From contig CBDBJL010000009.1 of assembly GCA_965206365.1 (NCBI GenBank), forward strand, positions 131,588-195,587: a stretch of DNA of 64,000 bases. Reading direction: 5' to 3'. The position numbers were made by a program, and so were the translations under genes. The DNA comes from CBDBJL01 sp965206365 (GTDB taxonomy: Bacteria > Pseudomonadota > Alphaproteobacteria > JABAAW01 > JAHZMA01). Shown in pieces: positions 27,257 through 36,162 of this stretch. The notes under the pieces are model-generated. The model made no database searches, was not told the origin of the DNA, and was given only the letters and a program-made list of their open reading frames with translations. Numbering within the stretch: position 1 is the stretch's first letter; each line of letters opens with the position of its first letter.

Positions 27257-28161
27257 GAATATTTTCTGCTTAAAAAAAGAAGAGAATGTAGGATAAAATG
27301 CGCCGCTTGATTGGCACTTATTCCCATGCCTACGGGCAAATTTGCCATAGAAATATAATGATGCGCCTTTTCCCATGTTTTTAATATCTTTGCAAGAGGT
27401 ATGGTTTGCAAGGATTGATAAAATTGTGGTTTTTTGCTGGCAAGATGGGTGAAAAAATTCGCCATATAATATGAAAAACAATAAAATTGTTCCGGTGAGG
27501 TTTGGGTAAGAGCATGAAGATCATCCCAATTCGCATCGGGGAGTTTTGCAAGCATCTGTTCCAGAGATTGTAAATAAAGGTTACATTCTTGCCGATAAAG
27601 CTTGGCAAATAATCCTGGTTGTCCAAGACATAAATTGGCCAATGTGCGGTTTTGGGCTAAAATATCAGCAGTGATTCCTAAATGAGTGAAAACACTACGC
27701 TCTTCATCACAAGATAATCGTGAAAATAAAATAGGCAAAAGACGAGAGCGTATCGTTATCGGTAATTTCTTAGGCGAGGTGCTTACTAACAATACATAAC
27801 TATCCGATGGGGGTTCTTCTAAAAATTTAAGCAAAGCATTCGCAGCTTCATTCCCCAGAAAATCTGCCGGATCAATTAATAAAATTCTATTTTTATTCAT
27901 TGCCGTCATTAATAAATCTGAAATGGCGATTCGGGTGGCTTCAATCGATATCCGTTTTCCTGATTCGGCGGTAAGATAGCGAAAATCAGGATTCAACCCT
28001 GTGCGTAGATTATCAATATGGGTTTCTAGCAGATGTGCGGCTACTTCCCAAGAAAAATGACTTTTGCCAACACCCTCTATGCCGTGAAGTAAAAATGCAT
28101 GGTGCCTGAGTGGACGAGTTGTAAAAAAAATATCTTGAGCTTGTTGATGTCCGATAATCAT
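27253..28161 (-). CDS. holB: DNA polymerase III subunit delta'
   Basis: Clamp-loader subunit delta', an AAA+-fold protein without strong ATPase function in many species, 302 residues from ATG 28161. P-loop-like LHGIEGVGKSHFSWEVA, then LLIDPADFLGNEAANALLKFLEEPP, where the LLKFLEEPP block is typical, and VSTSPKKLPITIRSRLLPI. The start ATG overlaps the tmk stop (ATGA). A zinc-binding cysteine cluster is not evident. The sandwiching between tmk and metG is the standard alphaproteobacterial arrangement. Confidence 0.93.
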   Translation of the reverse strand: MIIGHQQAQDIFFTTRPLRHHAFLLHGIEGVGKSHFSWEVAAHLLETHIDNLRTGLNPDFRYLTAESGKRISIEATRIAISDLLMTAMNKNRILLIDPADFLGNEAANALLKFLEEPPSDSYVLLVSTSPKKLPITIRSRLLPILFSRLSCDEERSVFTHLGITADILAQNRTLANLCLGQPGLFAKLYRQECNLYLQSLEQMLAKLPDANWDDLHALTQTSPEQFYCFSYYMANFFTHLASKKPQFYQSLQTIPLAKILKTWEKAHHYISMANLPVGMGISANQAAHFILHSLLFLSRKYS

Positions 28162-28781
28162 AGACGATATTCCTGTAACCACGAAACTTTCTCGCAGATA
28201 ATATCTACTATTTTCTGACTCACCTTTTCCTTTTCAAGGGTTGCGTCAACAAGATAGCATCGGTTTGACTCAGTCTTGCTAATTTCTTGATAACGATTTT
28301 GAAGTTGTTGCTTGAAATGAAGGCTACGAGTTTCAAATACATCATCTTGCAGATCTACATCATCTTTGCGTCGCGCTATTGCTTCCTTAGGCGATATGTC
28401 CAAAATTACACTAAGATCAGGCATTAAATTATCCGTCGCAATATTATGCAATTTCTGAAGTCTATCAAATCCAGCATCGGCTTGATAGGCAAAAGTAGAA
28501 TCACAAAATCGATCACATAAAACCCATTGCCCCAACGCAATTGCAGGCTTGATTACTTCTTGGACATGTAAACATCGTGCGGCATTGATTAGCAAAGCTT
28601 CGCTAAGAGCTGAGTTAAAGTTACGCTTTAACATAAAATCGCGGATTTCTTCGGCAAGCAAAGTTCCGCCCGGCTCTCGGCTAATCACAACATCAATTCC
28701 CGCCTTGCGCAGAAAGATTGCAAGTATGTTTATCTGAGTGGTTTTACCCGAAGCATCAATACCTTCAAAGCTAATGAACAT
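28158..28781 (-). CDS. tmk: Thymidylate kinase
   Basis: Phosphorylates dTMP to dTDP, 207 residues. P-loop FEGIDASGKTTQ, REPGGT (DR-type motif region), the CDRFCDSTFAYQ block that binds dTMP, and a LID-type region around ARRKDDVD. The ATG at 28781 forms a TAATG junction with the preceding carboxypeptidase stop. A TTG five codons upstream is less likely. All junctions in this operon are overlaps, pointing to tight translational coupling. Confidence 0.96.
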   Translation of the reverse strand: MFISFEGIDASGKTTQINILAIFLRKAGIDVVISREPGGTLLAEEIRDFMLKRNFNSALSEALLINAARCLHVQEVIKPAIALGQWVLCDRFCDSTFAYQADAGFDRLQKLHNIATDNLMPDLSVILDISPKEAIARRKDDVDLQDDVFETRSLHFKQQLQNRYQEISKTESNRCYLVDATLEKEKVSQKIVDIICEKVSWLQEYRL

Positions 28782-29950
28782 TAGAATAAATGCCAAAAAT
28801 TATACGTTAAGCGTCCTAAAAAACCAGTTTGTTTAACATCTTGCGCGGCAATAACGGGCGAGCGAATAACCTCCTCACCATCTTCATTAATTACCAAAAC
28901 TCCAATAACATCATCTCGTTTAATAGGCGCAGCTAACGGGGCTTTATATTCAATGTAACCCGTTAATTTCGGAGTTGATTTAGTTGGAATCGTAATATTA
29001 ATATTTTGTGATGCTAGTAGCGGAATTGTTTTATTTTTTCCCAACACTATCGGTGCATATTGAACAAGCGTACCTTCAGAAAATAGCTGAACATTTTTCC
29101 AAGCATTAAACCCCCAACGCAAAACTCTTTCACTTTCACGTCGACGCGTTCCCTCATTTTTTAAGCCATTAACAACCATAATGATCCGTCGTTCCTCTTG
29201 TTTTGCCGAGGTTACCAGCCCATAACCCGAAGCATCCGTATGTCCGGTTTTCAAACCATCAACCCCAAGATCCCGTAATAATAAAGGGTTACGATTATCT
29301 TGTTTAATACCACCGTAAGTAAAACTTTTCACCGCATAAATTTTGTATAATTCTGGAAAATCTTCGATCGTACGTTTCGCAAGAATCGCTAAATCCCATG
29401 CTGTTGTGTAATGGTTTTCATCAGGCCAGCCACTTGCATTGGCAAAATTTGTATTTTCCATATCAATTTCTTTGGCTTTTGCATTCATTAACTCGGTAAA
29501 ATCAGATTCCGAACCGCTAATACCCTCTGCTAAAGCAACAGCAGCATCATTTCCTGATTGAACAACAAGCCCATAGAGCAGTTCTTCAACGTCAACATTG
29601 GTTCCCTGTTCTAAAAACATACGCGAACCTTTCATTTGCCGTGCTTTATAGCTAATACGAAACAAAGTATCCATGTCAATAAAGCCCGTACGCAAATGCT
29701 CAAAGACAATATAGGCTGTCATCATTTTCGTCATAGATGCTGGGTACATACGCATATTTGCCGATTTTGCTGCCAAAACTGTACGGCTAGAAAGGTCAAT
29801 TAATAATAATTGTCGCGCGGAAGTCGTAATTTGCGGATAGCCATCCTTGCCATAACTAACAGATGGATTTAAAAAGCCCAATAATAATATCGGGCTAAGG
29901 AGTAAAAGGCGAAATTTAAGCATTCTTTTCTCAAAACATAACATAATCAT
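28781..29950 (-). CDS. D-alanyl-D-alanine carboxypeptidase (penicillin-binding protein, S11)
   Basis: Periplasmic murein-trimming serine peptidase of the DacA/DacC type, 389 residues. It has a signal peptide (LLLLSPILLLGFLNPSVSYG). The three S11 motifs are PASMTKMMT (SxxK), VVQSGNDAAVAL (SxN) and DGLKTGHTDASGYG (KTG). A C-terminal beta domain (about 290-389) may contact the membrane. The ATG at 29950 overlaps the rlpA stop. The ATG nine codons later (29923) gives an equally good signal peptide. Confidence 0.94.
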   Translation of the reverse strand: MIMLCFEKRMLKFRLLLLSPILLLGFLNPSVSYGKDGYPQITTSARQLLLIDLSSRTVLAAKSANMRMYPASMTKMMTAYIVFEHLRTGFIDMDTLFRISYKARQMKGSRMFLEQGTNVDVEELLYGLVVQSGNDAAVALAEGISGSESDFTELMNAKAKEIDMENTNFANASGWPDENHYTTAWDLAILAKRTIEDFPELYKIYAVKSFTYGGIKQDNRNPLLLRDLGVDGLKTGHTDASGYGLVTSAKQEERRIIMVVNGLKNEGTRRRESERVLRWGFNAWKNVQLFSEGTLVQYAPIVLGKNKTIPLLASQNINITIPTKSTPKLTGYIEYKAPLAAPIKRDDVIGVLVINEDGEEVIRSPVIAAQDVKQTGFLGRLTYNFWHLF

Positions 29951-31014
29951 TGCATAACAAAAATATAAGCTTCTGGAAAGCCCTGCTGATTGGCTTTATC
30001 GATTAATTCTTCGATGGTATCTTTATCTAACGTATCTAATGGTCCTAATAAAACGCGTCTAAGCGAATCTTTCCCCACATCTTGCATAGAAACCGGGTAA
30101 CCAAATTCTGCTAATGTCAGCAGGGCTCGTTTTAAGTTTTCTTCTTCGGAAAACGCCCCAACTTGAATAAATATTCTTTGACTAAAATCAATGTTCGCAC
30201 TTAGCTTGGTTTCGCTAACTTTGGCAACAGGCTTACGTTTGGTTTCAGGACCCCTTTGGGCTAATAAGAAATCATCTTGCTCTTTTCCAGCAACACTTTG
30301 TTCAGTAGGTGGGGGTAGGGTTTGAAATTTAGTTTCGCTACGAGTTGGCAGAACTAATTTCTGCCCCGATAATTGGGTTAGAGTATTATTTCGTGCGATA
30401 ATTTCAGATTTTCCATCTAACAACTCTGCTAATTTACGGCTTTCTGTAGCGACAATTTGCACCTTAACAGGCGCAGTTCCCTGCTCGGAGAAACCTAAAA
30501 TTTCTGCGGCACGCTTGGAAACATCGATAATTCTACCTTTTGCAAAAGGGCCCCGATCATTGATTCGTAATTTTAGTGAATGCCCATTTTCTAAATTCGT
30601 AACAATCACAATAGAGGGTAAGGGTAAGGTGCGGTGCGCTGCTGTTAAGCTATTTTGATTGTAAATTTCACCATTGGCAGTTTTTTTATTATGAAATTCA
30701 GCCCCATACCAAGAAGCAATGCCAACTTCATTATATTCGTAATCCACTTTGGGATAGTAAGATGTTCCTTTAATTTTGTAAGGATTGCCAATTTTATAAC
30801 TGGGTGTCCCCTCAACTGGATGGGATTCAGAATATGTGAAACTTTTATATTGTTCTGGGCTAACTTGCTTGATTGGAACACCACGCACAGCCGTATAATT
30901 GCCACAACCGCTAAGAATAAGCAGAGTCAAAACTGGCAGCAACCCCAATAAAAATTGGCTACCCCCAAAATAATAACCATGATTATTTTTAAAATAAGAA
31001 AATAATAACATCAT
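29947..31014 (-). CDS. rlpA: Septal ring lytic transglycosylase RlpA family lipoprotein with SPOR domain
   Basis: Outer-membrane-type lipoprotein acting on glycan strands at the septum, about 355 residues. The lipobox is ILSGCGNY (lipidated Cys about 37). The double-psi beta-barrel domain has GIASWYGAEFHNKKTANGEIY (abridged), LPLPSIVIVTNLENG and INDRGPFAKGRIIDVSKRAA, including the catalytic-type Asp. The final ~80 residues are a SPOR domain (FIQVGAFSEEENLKRAL), which binds denuded septal murein. The start is placed at ATG 31014, directly after AGGAG; ATG 31011 is equally possible. Confidence 0.93.
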   Translation of the reverse strand: MMLLFSYFKNNHGYYFGGSQFLLGLLPVLTLLILSGCGNYTAVRGVPIKQVSPEQYKSFTYSESHPVEGTPSYKIGNPYKIKGTSYYPKVDYEYNEVGIASWYGAEFHNKKTANGEIYNQNSLTAAHRTLPLPSIVIVTNLENGHSLKLRINDRGPFAKGRIIDVSKRAAEILGFSEQGTAPVKVQIVATESRKLAELLDGKSEIIARNNTLTQLSGQKLVLPTRSETKFQTLPPPTEQSVAGKEQDDFLLAQRGPETKRKPVAKVSETKLSANIDFSQRIFIQVGAFSEEENLKRALLTLAEFGYPVSMQDVGKDSLRRVLLGPLDTLDKDTIEELIDKANQQGFPEAYIFVMQ

Positions 31015-31065
31015 ACTCCTGAATCTACATTCTTTGTACAGCACACGTCAAGAATCGAAAATCTT

Positions 31066-32283
31066 TTACTTAACAGCATCTTGTTGTAATTTTTCGAAAA
31101 TATCAATATTCAAATAACCATCTGCAGGCAAATTATTTTTTTTCTGATATTTTTTCAAAGCCAAACGACTTCGTTTCCCAAAAACACCATCTGCCTCGCC
31201 CAAACGGTAACCTAATTTTTGCAAATAATATTGTGCTTGTTGAACAAATTCAATTTTCAGGGCGGTCTCACCCTGATTTTTGATTTTTTGTATCGGTTTT
31301 CCTGAAATAGTATCCGCAAGCAAGGCTACTGTAAGGGCATTATTGATCGAATAATTCCAATTTAACAAGCGATGAAAATTATTATAGACAAGAAATTTTG
31401 GACCCTTTGCCCCTGCTGGAGCAACAAGCGCGCCTTTTATTTTCACTATGGGCAAACGCGAACCATTTAATCGACGCACGCCTTTTTTGTGCCAATAAGC
31501 AAGTGTTTTCGGTTTATCAATGCCAACCAGATTGTAATTAAAACCCTTTTTAACAATAACTGCACGCCCCCATAATTTATTCGCCTTCCAACCTCGCCGA
31601 TATAGATAATGCGCTGCCGAAGTGAAAGCATCTTTTTCATTGTCCCAAATATCAACTTTTTTATCACCATCACCATCTACACCATAATCTAACAACGTTG
31701 TGGGAATAAATTGCATATGGCCCATTGCGCTTGCCCAGGAACCTAGCATCTTATCCGGAGAGCGATTGTATTTTTCAACAATCTTGATCGCAGTAAAAAA
31801 TTGCTGTGTAAAAAAATCTTGTCGCCTGCCCCACGAAAGTGTAGCGGTAGCATCTAAAATATTATGGCTTCCCTTTACCTTCCCATAACTGCTCTCACTT
31901 CCCCATAATGCGATAATATAATGACCCGGTACATTGTATTTTTTTTCTAGTTTCGTAAAAAATTTTTTGCGTTTTTGGTAATGCTTGCGCCCTTGCAGCA
32001 TAAAATCACGGGTAACGCGTTTGTTATAATATTGGTAAAAATTTTGCAAATATTCAGGTTGGAAATTATCTAACCGAATAATTTCTGCATTGGGAATTTT
32101 TGTATTCACCACTGCAAAAACATCTTTAATTGTTTGCGGTTGATGGCCTTTTTTGATGGCTTCGGATTTAAGATACGAAATCCATGACGGGAAATCGCGT
32201 TTTTGATTGGCAGCCAAAGCGGTAGCAGAAATCTGCAAACCCACCATTATGTATGTGTAAAAAAATAATCTTAAATAATGCAT
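31066..32283 (-). CDS. Lytic murein transglycosylase (MltB-type, SLT_2) with peptidoglycan-binding domain
   Basis: Exported lytic transglycosylase, 405 residues, with a signal peptide ending near ATALAA. The SLT_2 catalytic domain has YIIALWGSESSYG (catalytic Glu), WASAMGHMQFIPTT and DYGVDGDGDKKVDIWD. The C-terminal ~60 residues are a PG_binding_1 domain (YLQKLGYRLGEADGVFG). The start codon directly follows the smpB stop. It heads the murein/nucleotide operon that continues with rlpA 51 bp on. Confidence 0.93.
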   Translation of the reverse strand: MHYLRLFFYTYIMVGLQISATALAANQKRDFPSWISYLKSEAIKKGHQPQTIKDVFAVVNTKIPNAEIIRLDNFQPEYLQNFYQYYNKRVTRDFMLQGRKHYQKRKKFFTKLEKKYNVPGHYIIALWGSESSYGKVKGSHNILDATATLSWGRRQDFFTQQFFTAIKIVEKYNRSPDKMLGSWASAMGHMQFIPTTLLDYGVDGDGDKKVDIWDNEKDAFTSAAHYLYRRGWKANKLWGRAVIVKKGFNYNLVGIDKPKTLAYWHKKGVRRLNGSRLPIVKIKGALVAPAGAKGPKFLVYNNFHRLLNWNYSINNALTVALLADTISGKPIQKIKNQGETALKIEFVQQAQYYLQKLGYRLGEADGVFGKRSRLALKKYQKKNNLPADGYLNIDIFEKLQQDAVK

Positions 32284-32748
32284 TTAATCTTGAAAATTCT
32301 TCTTAAGAAGACGTCCTTGTTCAACTTTCCATTCACGTTCTTTAATGAAAGCACGTTTGTCGGCTTTTTTCCTACCCTTACTTAACCCTAGTTCGATTTT
32401 GGCAATGCCCCTTTCGTTAAAAAACATTTGCAAGGGAATCAAAGAGATTCCATCACGTCTCGATGCCCCTGAAAGTTTGTTGATTTCGCGTTTATGCAAT
32501 AATAATCGACGGACCCGTTTTGGATCATGTTGAAATTTTTTGTTGGCATGCGGACATGCCGCAATATAGGTGTTGTATAATGCAATTTCATTCCCTGCAA
32601 CCCCAGCATGAGCCTCTTTTAGCGAAGTACCAAAGCTACGCAATGCACGAACTTCGCTACCATAAAGCACAACACCAGCTTCAAGCGTTTCTTGAATTTC
32701 ATATTCAAATCTTGCACGACGATTATCGGCAATTATTTTCCGTTGCAT
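32284..32748 (-). CDS. smpB: SsrA-binding protein SmpB
   Basis: Binds tmRNA and delivers it to stalled ribosomes, 154 residues, normal length. Blocks: NRRARFEYEIQETLEAGVVL (residues 8-27), GSEVRALR, YIAACPHANKKFQHDPKR (abridged), RRLLLHKREI and the basic C-terminal tail GRKKADKRAFIKEREWK that enters the mRNA channel. It lies between dapA (23 bp) and the transglycosylase gene (0 bp). dapA-smpB is a conserved pair. Confidence 0.97.
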   Translation of the reverse strand: MQRKIIADNRRARFEYEIQETLEAGVVLYGSEVRALRSFGTSLKEAHAGVAGNEIALYNTYIAACPHANKKFQHDPKRVRRLLLHKREINKLSGASRRDGISLIPLQMFFNERGIAKIELGLSKGRKKADKRAFIKEREWKVEQGRLLKKNFQD

Positions 32749-32771
32749 CTTCTCAATCTCATGATTATTGG

Positions 32772-33656
32772 CTACAAAGCTCCGACCTGTTGCAACGCTT
32801 CTCGAATCTTAACGTAACCATTTTCTGGCATCGTTGTTAGCGGTAATCTTGGGGCATCATTGGCAATTAAACCCAATAATTTGGCTGCAGCTTTGGCAGG
32901 AACAGGATTAGGATGAATGAATAAAGCTTCATTTAATGGATAAATTAACCGAGATAAACGAATGAAATCATTTCGATTATTATCAATCCAAGCTTGATAT
33001 AATTGGACAACCAAATGTGGGACAATATTGCTAGTAACCGATACACAACCCGACATCCCTAAGGCTAACCCCGCGGCAAAGGTGCTATCTTCTCCTGATA
33101 AAATTTGAAAATCTTTATCTACCCGCCGTTGGATTGCCAATGTTCGCGTAATTTCACTGGGTACGGCATCTTTAATGGCAACAATATTCTTAAAATCTTT
33201 TGCCAGACGAACAATAACCTCAATACTCATATTAATGCCGGTGCGTGCCGGAACATTGTAAAGAATAATAGGCAATGTTGTTGTTCGTGCTAATGCACGA
33301 TAATGCTGGTATAATCCTTCACAATTTGGTTTATTGTAATAAGGCGTAACGGCAAGCAAAGCATCAACCCCAATTTTTTCAATCTTTTTTGCCAAATGAA
33401 CAAAATGTTGAGTATCATTGCTACCACAACCCGCAATCACCGGAATCTTGCCATTTACCTGCCGAACAACCATGGTCACGGTTTCGCAATGCTCATCATC
33501 GGGCAAAGTTGCTGATTCACCTGTTGTTCCCATCGGGATCACACCGTGAATTCCTGATGCAATTTGATGATTAACCAAATTTTTTAGACTTTTCTCATCC
33601 ACTGCCCCATCTGCTTGAAAAGGGGTTATTAGTGCTGTAAATATACCTTTAAACAT
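32772..33656 (-). CDS. dapA: 4-hydroxy-tetrahydrodipicolinate synthase
   Basis: First committed step of lysine/diaminopimelate synthesis: condenses pyruvate with aspartate semialdehyde. 294 residues. Visible: GIFTALITPF, GVIPMGTTGESATL (pyruvate-binding TTGE), VTPYYNKPNCEGLYQHY (catalytic Tyr), ILYNVPARTG, and the Schiff-base lysine in VAIKDAV (about 161). Its product also feeds peptidoglycan, fitting the murein genes downstream. Confidence 0.97.
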   Translation of the reverse strand: MFKGIFTALITPFQADGAVDEKSLKNLVNHQIASGIHGVIPMGTTGESATLPDDEHCETVTMVVRQVNGKIPVIAGCGSNDTQHFVHLAKKIEKIGVDALLAVTPYYNKPNCEGLYQHYRALARTTTLPIILYNVPARTGINMSIEVIVRLAKDFKNIVAIKDAVPSEITRTLAIQRRVDKDFQILSGEDSTFAAGLALGMSGCVSVTSNIVPHLVVQLYQAWIDNNRNDFIRLSRLIYPLNEALFIHPNPVPAKAAAKLLGLIANDAPRLPLTTMPENGYVKIREALQQVGAL

Positions 33657-33775
33657 TTTACCTTATGATAATGAGCTGTATAGATTCAAAATTATGTTAG
33701 ATATTCAACAATATTCAATTCAATACTTACATGAACATTTATTAAAACAACATATTACAGGTAGAATTGACAAAA

Positions 33776-34225
33776 ATGCAAACCTTAAACTACAATGTAA
33801 CCAAAGATGAGGTGAATCGCAACATGCATCTGTTTACAATCTTCGAAAAATCACAAATAAATTATATTTTGCAATTTGCACAGCTCCCTTATGGCATAAT
33901 CTCTGCACCCAGAGCCGCTTACATGATGGATATTGAGTTATTTCTTGGGCTTTGCCAGCAGATTCCACCGCAAATACCGAAAATATTTGATTGTGGTACC
34001 CATAAGGGGGCAGCATTAAAGGCAACAAATTTTGCACCGACCCATCTTATCTATAACGGTAATAGTCAACAATTTCAAGATTATGCGCAACAATATCGAA
34101 TCATTTTGCTCAAGCAACGCCCACCCGCTTTTATGTTTTCGCTGAATGAAAAAAACTGGCATCATGAGATTAAGACATGGCAGGCAAATAAGATTGCAAT
34201 TGTTCTAGAAAATTATCGTGATTGA
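33776..34225 (+). CDS. Conserved hypothetical protein (alphaproteobacterial)
   Basis: A 149-residue soluble protein. The central block IFDCGTHKGAALKATNF followed by ILLKQRPPAFMF resembles a small uncharacterised protein family of Rhodospirillales, where similar DC(G/A)xxxGxAL and RPPAxxx patterns occur. That recollection is tentative. I use ATG 33776, preceded by AGGTAGAA, rather than the TTG three codons earlier. Its 3' end overlaps the 3' end of the convergent ThiE-like gene by 56 bp. Confidence 0.55.
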   Translation: MQTLNYNVTKDEVNRNMHLFTIFEKSQINYILQFAQLPYGIISAPRAAYMMDIELFLGLCQQIPPQIPKIFDCGTHKGAALKATNFAPTHLIYNGNSQQFQDYAQQYRIILLKQRPPAFMFSLNEKNWHHEIKTWQANKIAIVLENYRD

Positions 34226-34760
34226 AAATATTAATATGCGGGGCAAGAAAATCTACGTTTTGCATGACAAGTCTTTGGCAATCATTGGCATTTTCGATAT
34301 TATAAGCAATCAGAGGCAATGTTGTATCTTGCATCCATCGGGTAATAAGCTCATTTTTTTTGCTATGAAAAGCAACATAATCTATTTCTTGTTCACCCCA
34401 ATGATAACCATCATGCAATGTTTTGCACCGTACGCCTAAAATCTTATGATTGCCCAATTTGGTGCGAATTTTCTTGGCATTTTCGCTAGAATGATGCGAA
34501 ATTTCAAGCCCATCTAAATCTGCTTGCAAACTAGCTTCTAACTGATTGCTTAAAAGGGCAATATTGTGACTATCGGTATCGGCCTTGATCTGCATTGCGT
34601 AATGAATGATTTTCGCAATATCCGAGGAACAAAGCACCAAACTTGCCACCGGCAATTCGGTAAATAATTTCGGAATCGCTTGCAGAAATCGATTACACAA
34701 AACGGCATCTTCGAATGCGTTATCGTAAAGATAAAAAATAAATTTCGCTGAGGAAGACAT
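34170..34760 (-). CDS. ThiE/TenI-like thiamine phosphate synthase family protein
   Basis: A TIM-barrel protein of the thiamine phosphate synthase (ThiE/TenI) superfamily, 196 residues. The second half carries the family order: DLDGLEISHH, LGNHKILGVRCKTLHDGYHWG and DYVAFHSKK, corresponding to DGVHLG, IIGVSCHS and DYVAFGP in classical ThiE. Several phosphate/pyrophosphate-binding residues deviate, so it may be a TenI-like or alternative enzyme instead of a true ThiE. It follows mgtE by 6 bp. No other thiamine gene is visible. Confidence 0.7.
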   Translation of the reverse strand: MSSSAKFIFYLYDNAFEDAVLCNRFLQAIPKLFTELPVASLVLCSSDIAKIIHYAMQIKADTDSHNIALLSNQLEASLQADLDGLEISHHSSENAKKIRTKLGNHKILGVRCKTLHDGYHWGEQEIDYVAFHSKKNELITRWMQDTTLPLIAYNIENANDCQRLVMQNVDFLAPHINIFNHDNFLEQLQSYLPAMS

Positions 34761-34766
34761 GATTTT

Positions 34767-36128
34767 CTAAATTAATAACCAGCTTGCCATGCCAAGAAAC
34801 ACGCAAAAACCAACAATATCGGTGATTGTGGTAAGAATCACCGTAGAGCCCATTGCCGGGTCTAATTGATGATGATCTAAAAATAGCGGAATCAAAACTC
34901 CTGCCACATTCGATATTGCTAAATTAAGTATCATCGCAAAAGCCACAATGATACTTAAATCAAGACGCCCAAACCATAAATACACCACAAAAGCAGCCAA
35001 TATCGCAAATAATACACCATTGAGAATACCAACATAAATTTCTTTCATAATCAAACGTACACGCGTAGAATTGGTAAGATATTGTAAGGCAAGTGCACGT
35101 ACAGTAACTGCCAAACTTTGCGTGCCAGCATTCCCACCCATGGAAGCAATAATTGGCATTAAAATTGCCAAAGCGACAATTTCTTCCAAAGCGTGTTCAA
35201 AAATACCAATTGCTAATGAAGCCAGTACCGCGGTAAATAAATTAATCAACAACCATGAAAATCGCGTGCGGGCCACCTGAAAAACATTTTCATGAAAAGC
35301 ATGTTCGGCAACGCCCGCCAAATTTAACAAATCTTCTTCCCCCTGTGCATCTATTAAATCAACAACATCATCCAAAGTAATGGTTCCAAGCAAAACACCT
35401 TTGGAATTAATAACCGGATTTTCGATTAAATCATATTTACGAAAAAAAATGCTAACAACATCTTGTGGCATATCTACAGGAATTAATTTGAACTCGGTAT
35501 CCATAATATCATGAATGTTACGATCACGGTTTGTTATTAATAATTTAGAGGCTAATAATAAACCAATAGGCTCAGATCCGGCATTTAAAATAATAATATT
35601 ATAAAATTCACTCAATTTGTTGCCATGATAACGCAAATAATCAATGGCCTGCCCAACATTCCAACCATCGGGAATGCTAACAAATTCACGACGCATAATT
35701 CGCCCCGCAGTTTCTACATCAAATTCTAATCCGCTAGTAAGCTCAGTTTGAATTCTTGGGGTCAATATGGCTAGTAATTTTTGCTGCTTATCTTCCGAGA
35801 AATCTTCAATTAAGGTAATCCGATCATCAGATGGTAAAAATTCCATATAGCTAGCAATTGTAGAAAGGGGTAATTTTGCTAAAATATCTGTACGCAAACC
35901 ATCTTCAAGATTTACCAATATTTCTGGAATTAAATTTTTATCCGCAAGTTTTTCTAAAAAATCTACGCGTTCATCCGTACGGATATCGCCTATAATTAAA
36001 GCAATATCGGATGCATGTAATTTACTGGTAAGTTTGTGAAACTTAGAAATATCATGATCATCCCATGCGGTAAGAATATTATGCCGATAGCTTGTCTCTT
36101 GGTCATGATAAGCAACATCATCATTCAT
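34767..36128 (-). CDS. mgtE: Magnesium transporter MgtE
   Basis: Homodimeric Mg2+ channel of the inner membrane, about 453 residues. The order is an N-terminal helical domain (superhelix with LEKLADKN, LPSDDRITLIEDF), two CBS domains (MRREFVSIPDGWNV to GVLLGTITLDDVVDLI) that sense Mg2+, and five membrane spans from about residue 280, with the pore block MPIIASMGGNAGTQSLAVTVRALAL (abridged). The start is ATG 36128, with GGGGAAAG upstream. It is probably co-transcribed with maeB (34-bp gap). Confidence 0.94.
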   Translation of the reverse strand: MNDDVAYHDQETSYRHNILTAWDDHDISKFHKLTSKLHASDIALIIGDIRTDERVDFLEKLADKNLIPEILVNLEDGLRTDILAKLPLSTIASYMEFLPSDDRITLIEDFSEDKQQKLLAILTPRIQTELTSGLEFDVETAGRIMRREFVSIPDGWNVGQAIDYLRYHGNKLSEFYNIIILNAGSEPIGLLLASKLLITNRDRNIHDIMDTEFKLIPVDMPQDVVSIFFRKYDLIENPVINSKGVLLGTITLDDVVDLIDAQGEEDLLNLAGVAEHAFHENVFQVARTRFSWLLINLFTAVLASLAIGIFEHALEEIVALAILMPIIASMGGNAGTQSLAVTVRALALQYLTNSTRVRLIMKEIYVGILNGVLFAILAAFVVYLWFGRLDLSIIVAFAMILNLAISNVAGVLIPLFLDHHQLDPAMGSTVILTTITDIVGFCVFLGMASWLLI

Positions 36129-36162
36129 GATATTTTCTTTCCCCATGAACAAAACTCATTGA

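Noticed and set aside
27257..27481. 75-codon upstream extension of metG
   Set aside because: Overlaps holB coding sequence in another frame and is unlike the MetRS N-terminus; the conserved start is at 27256.
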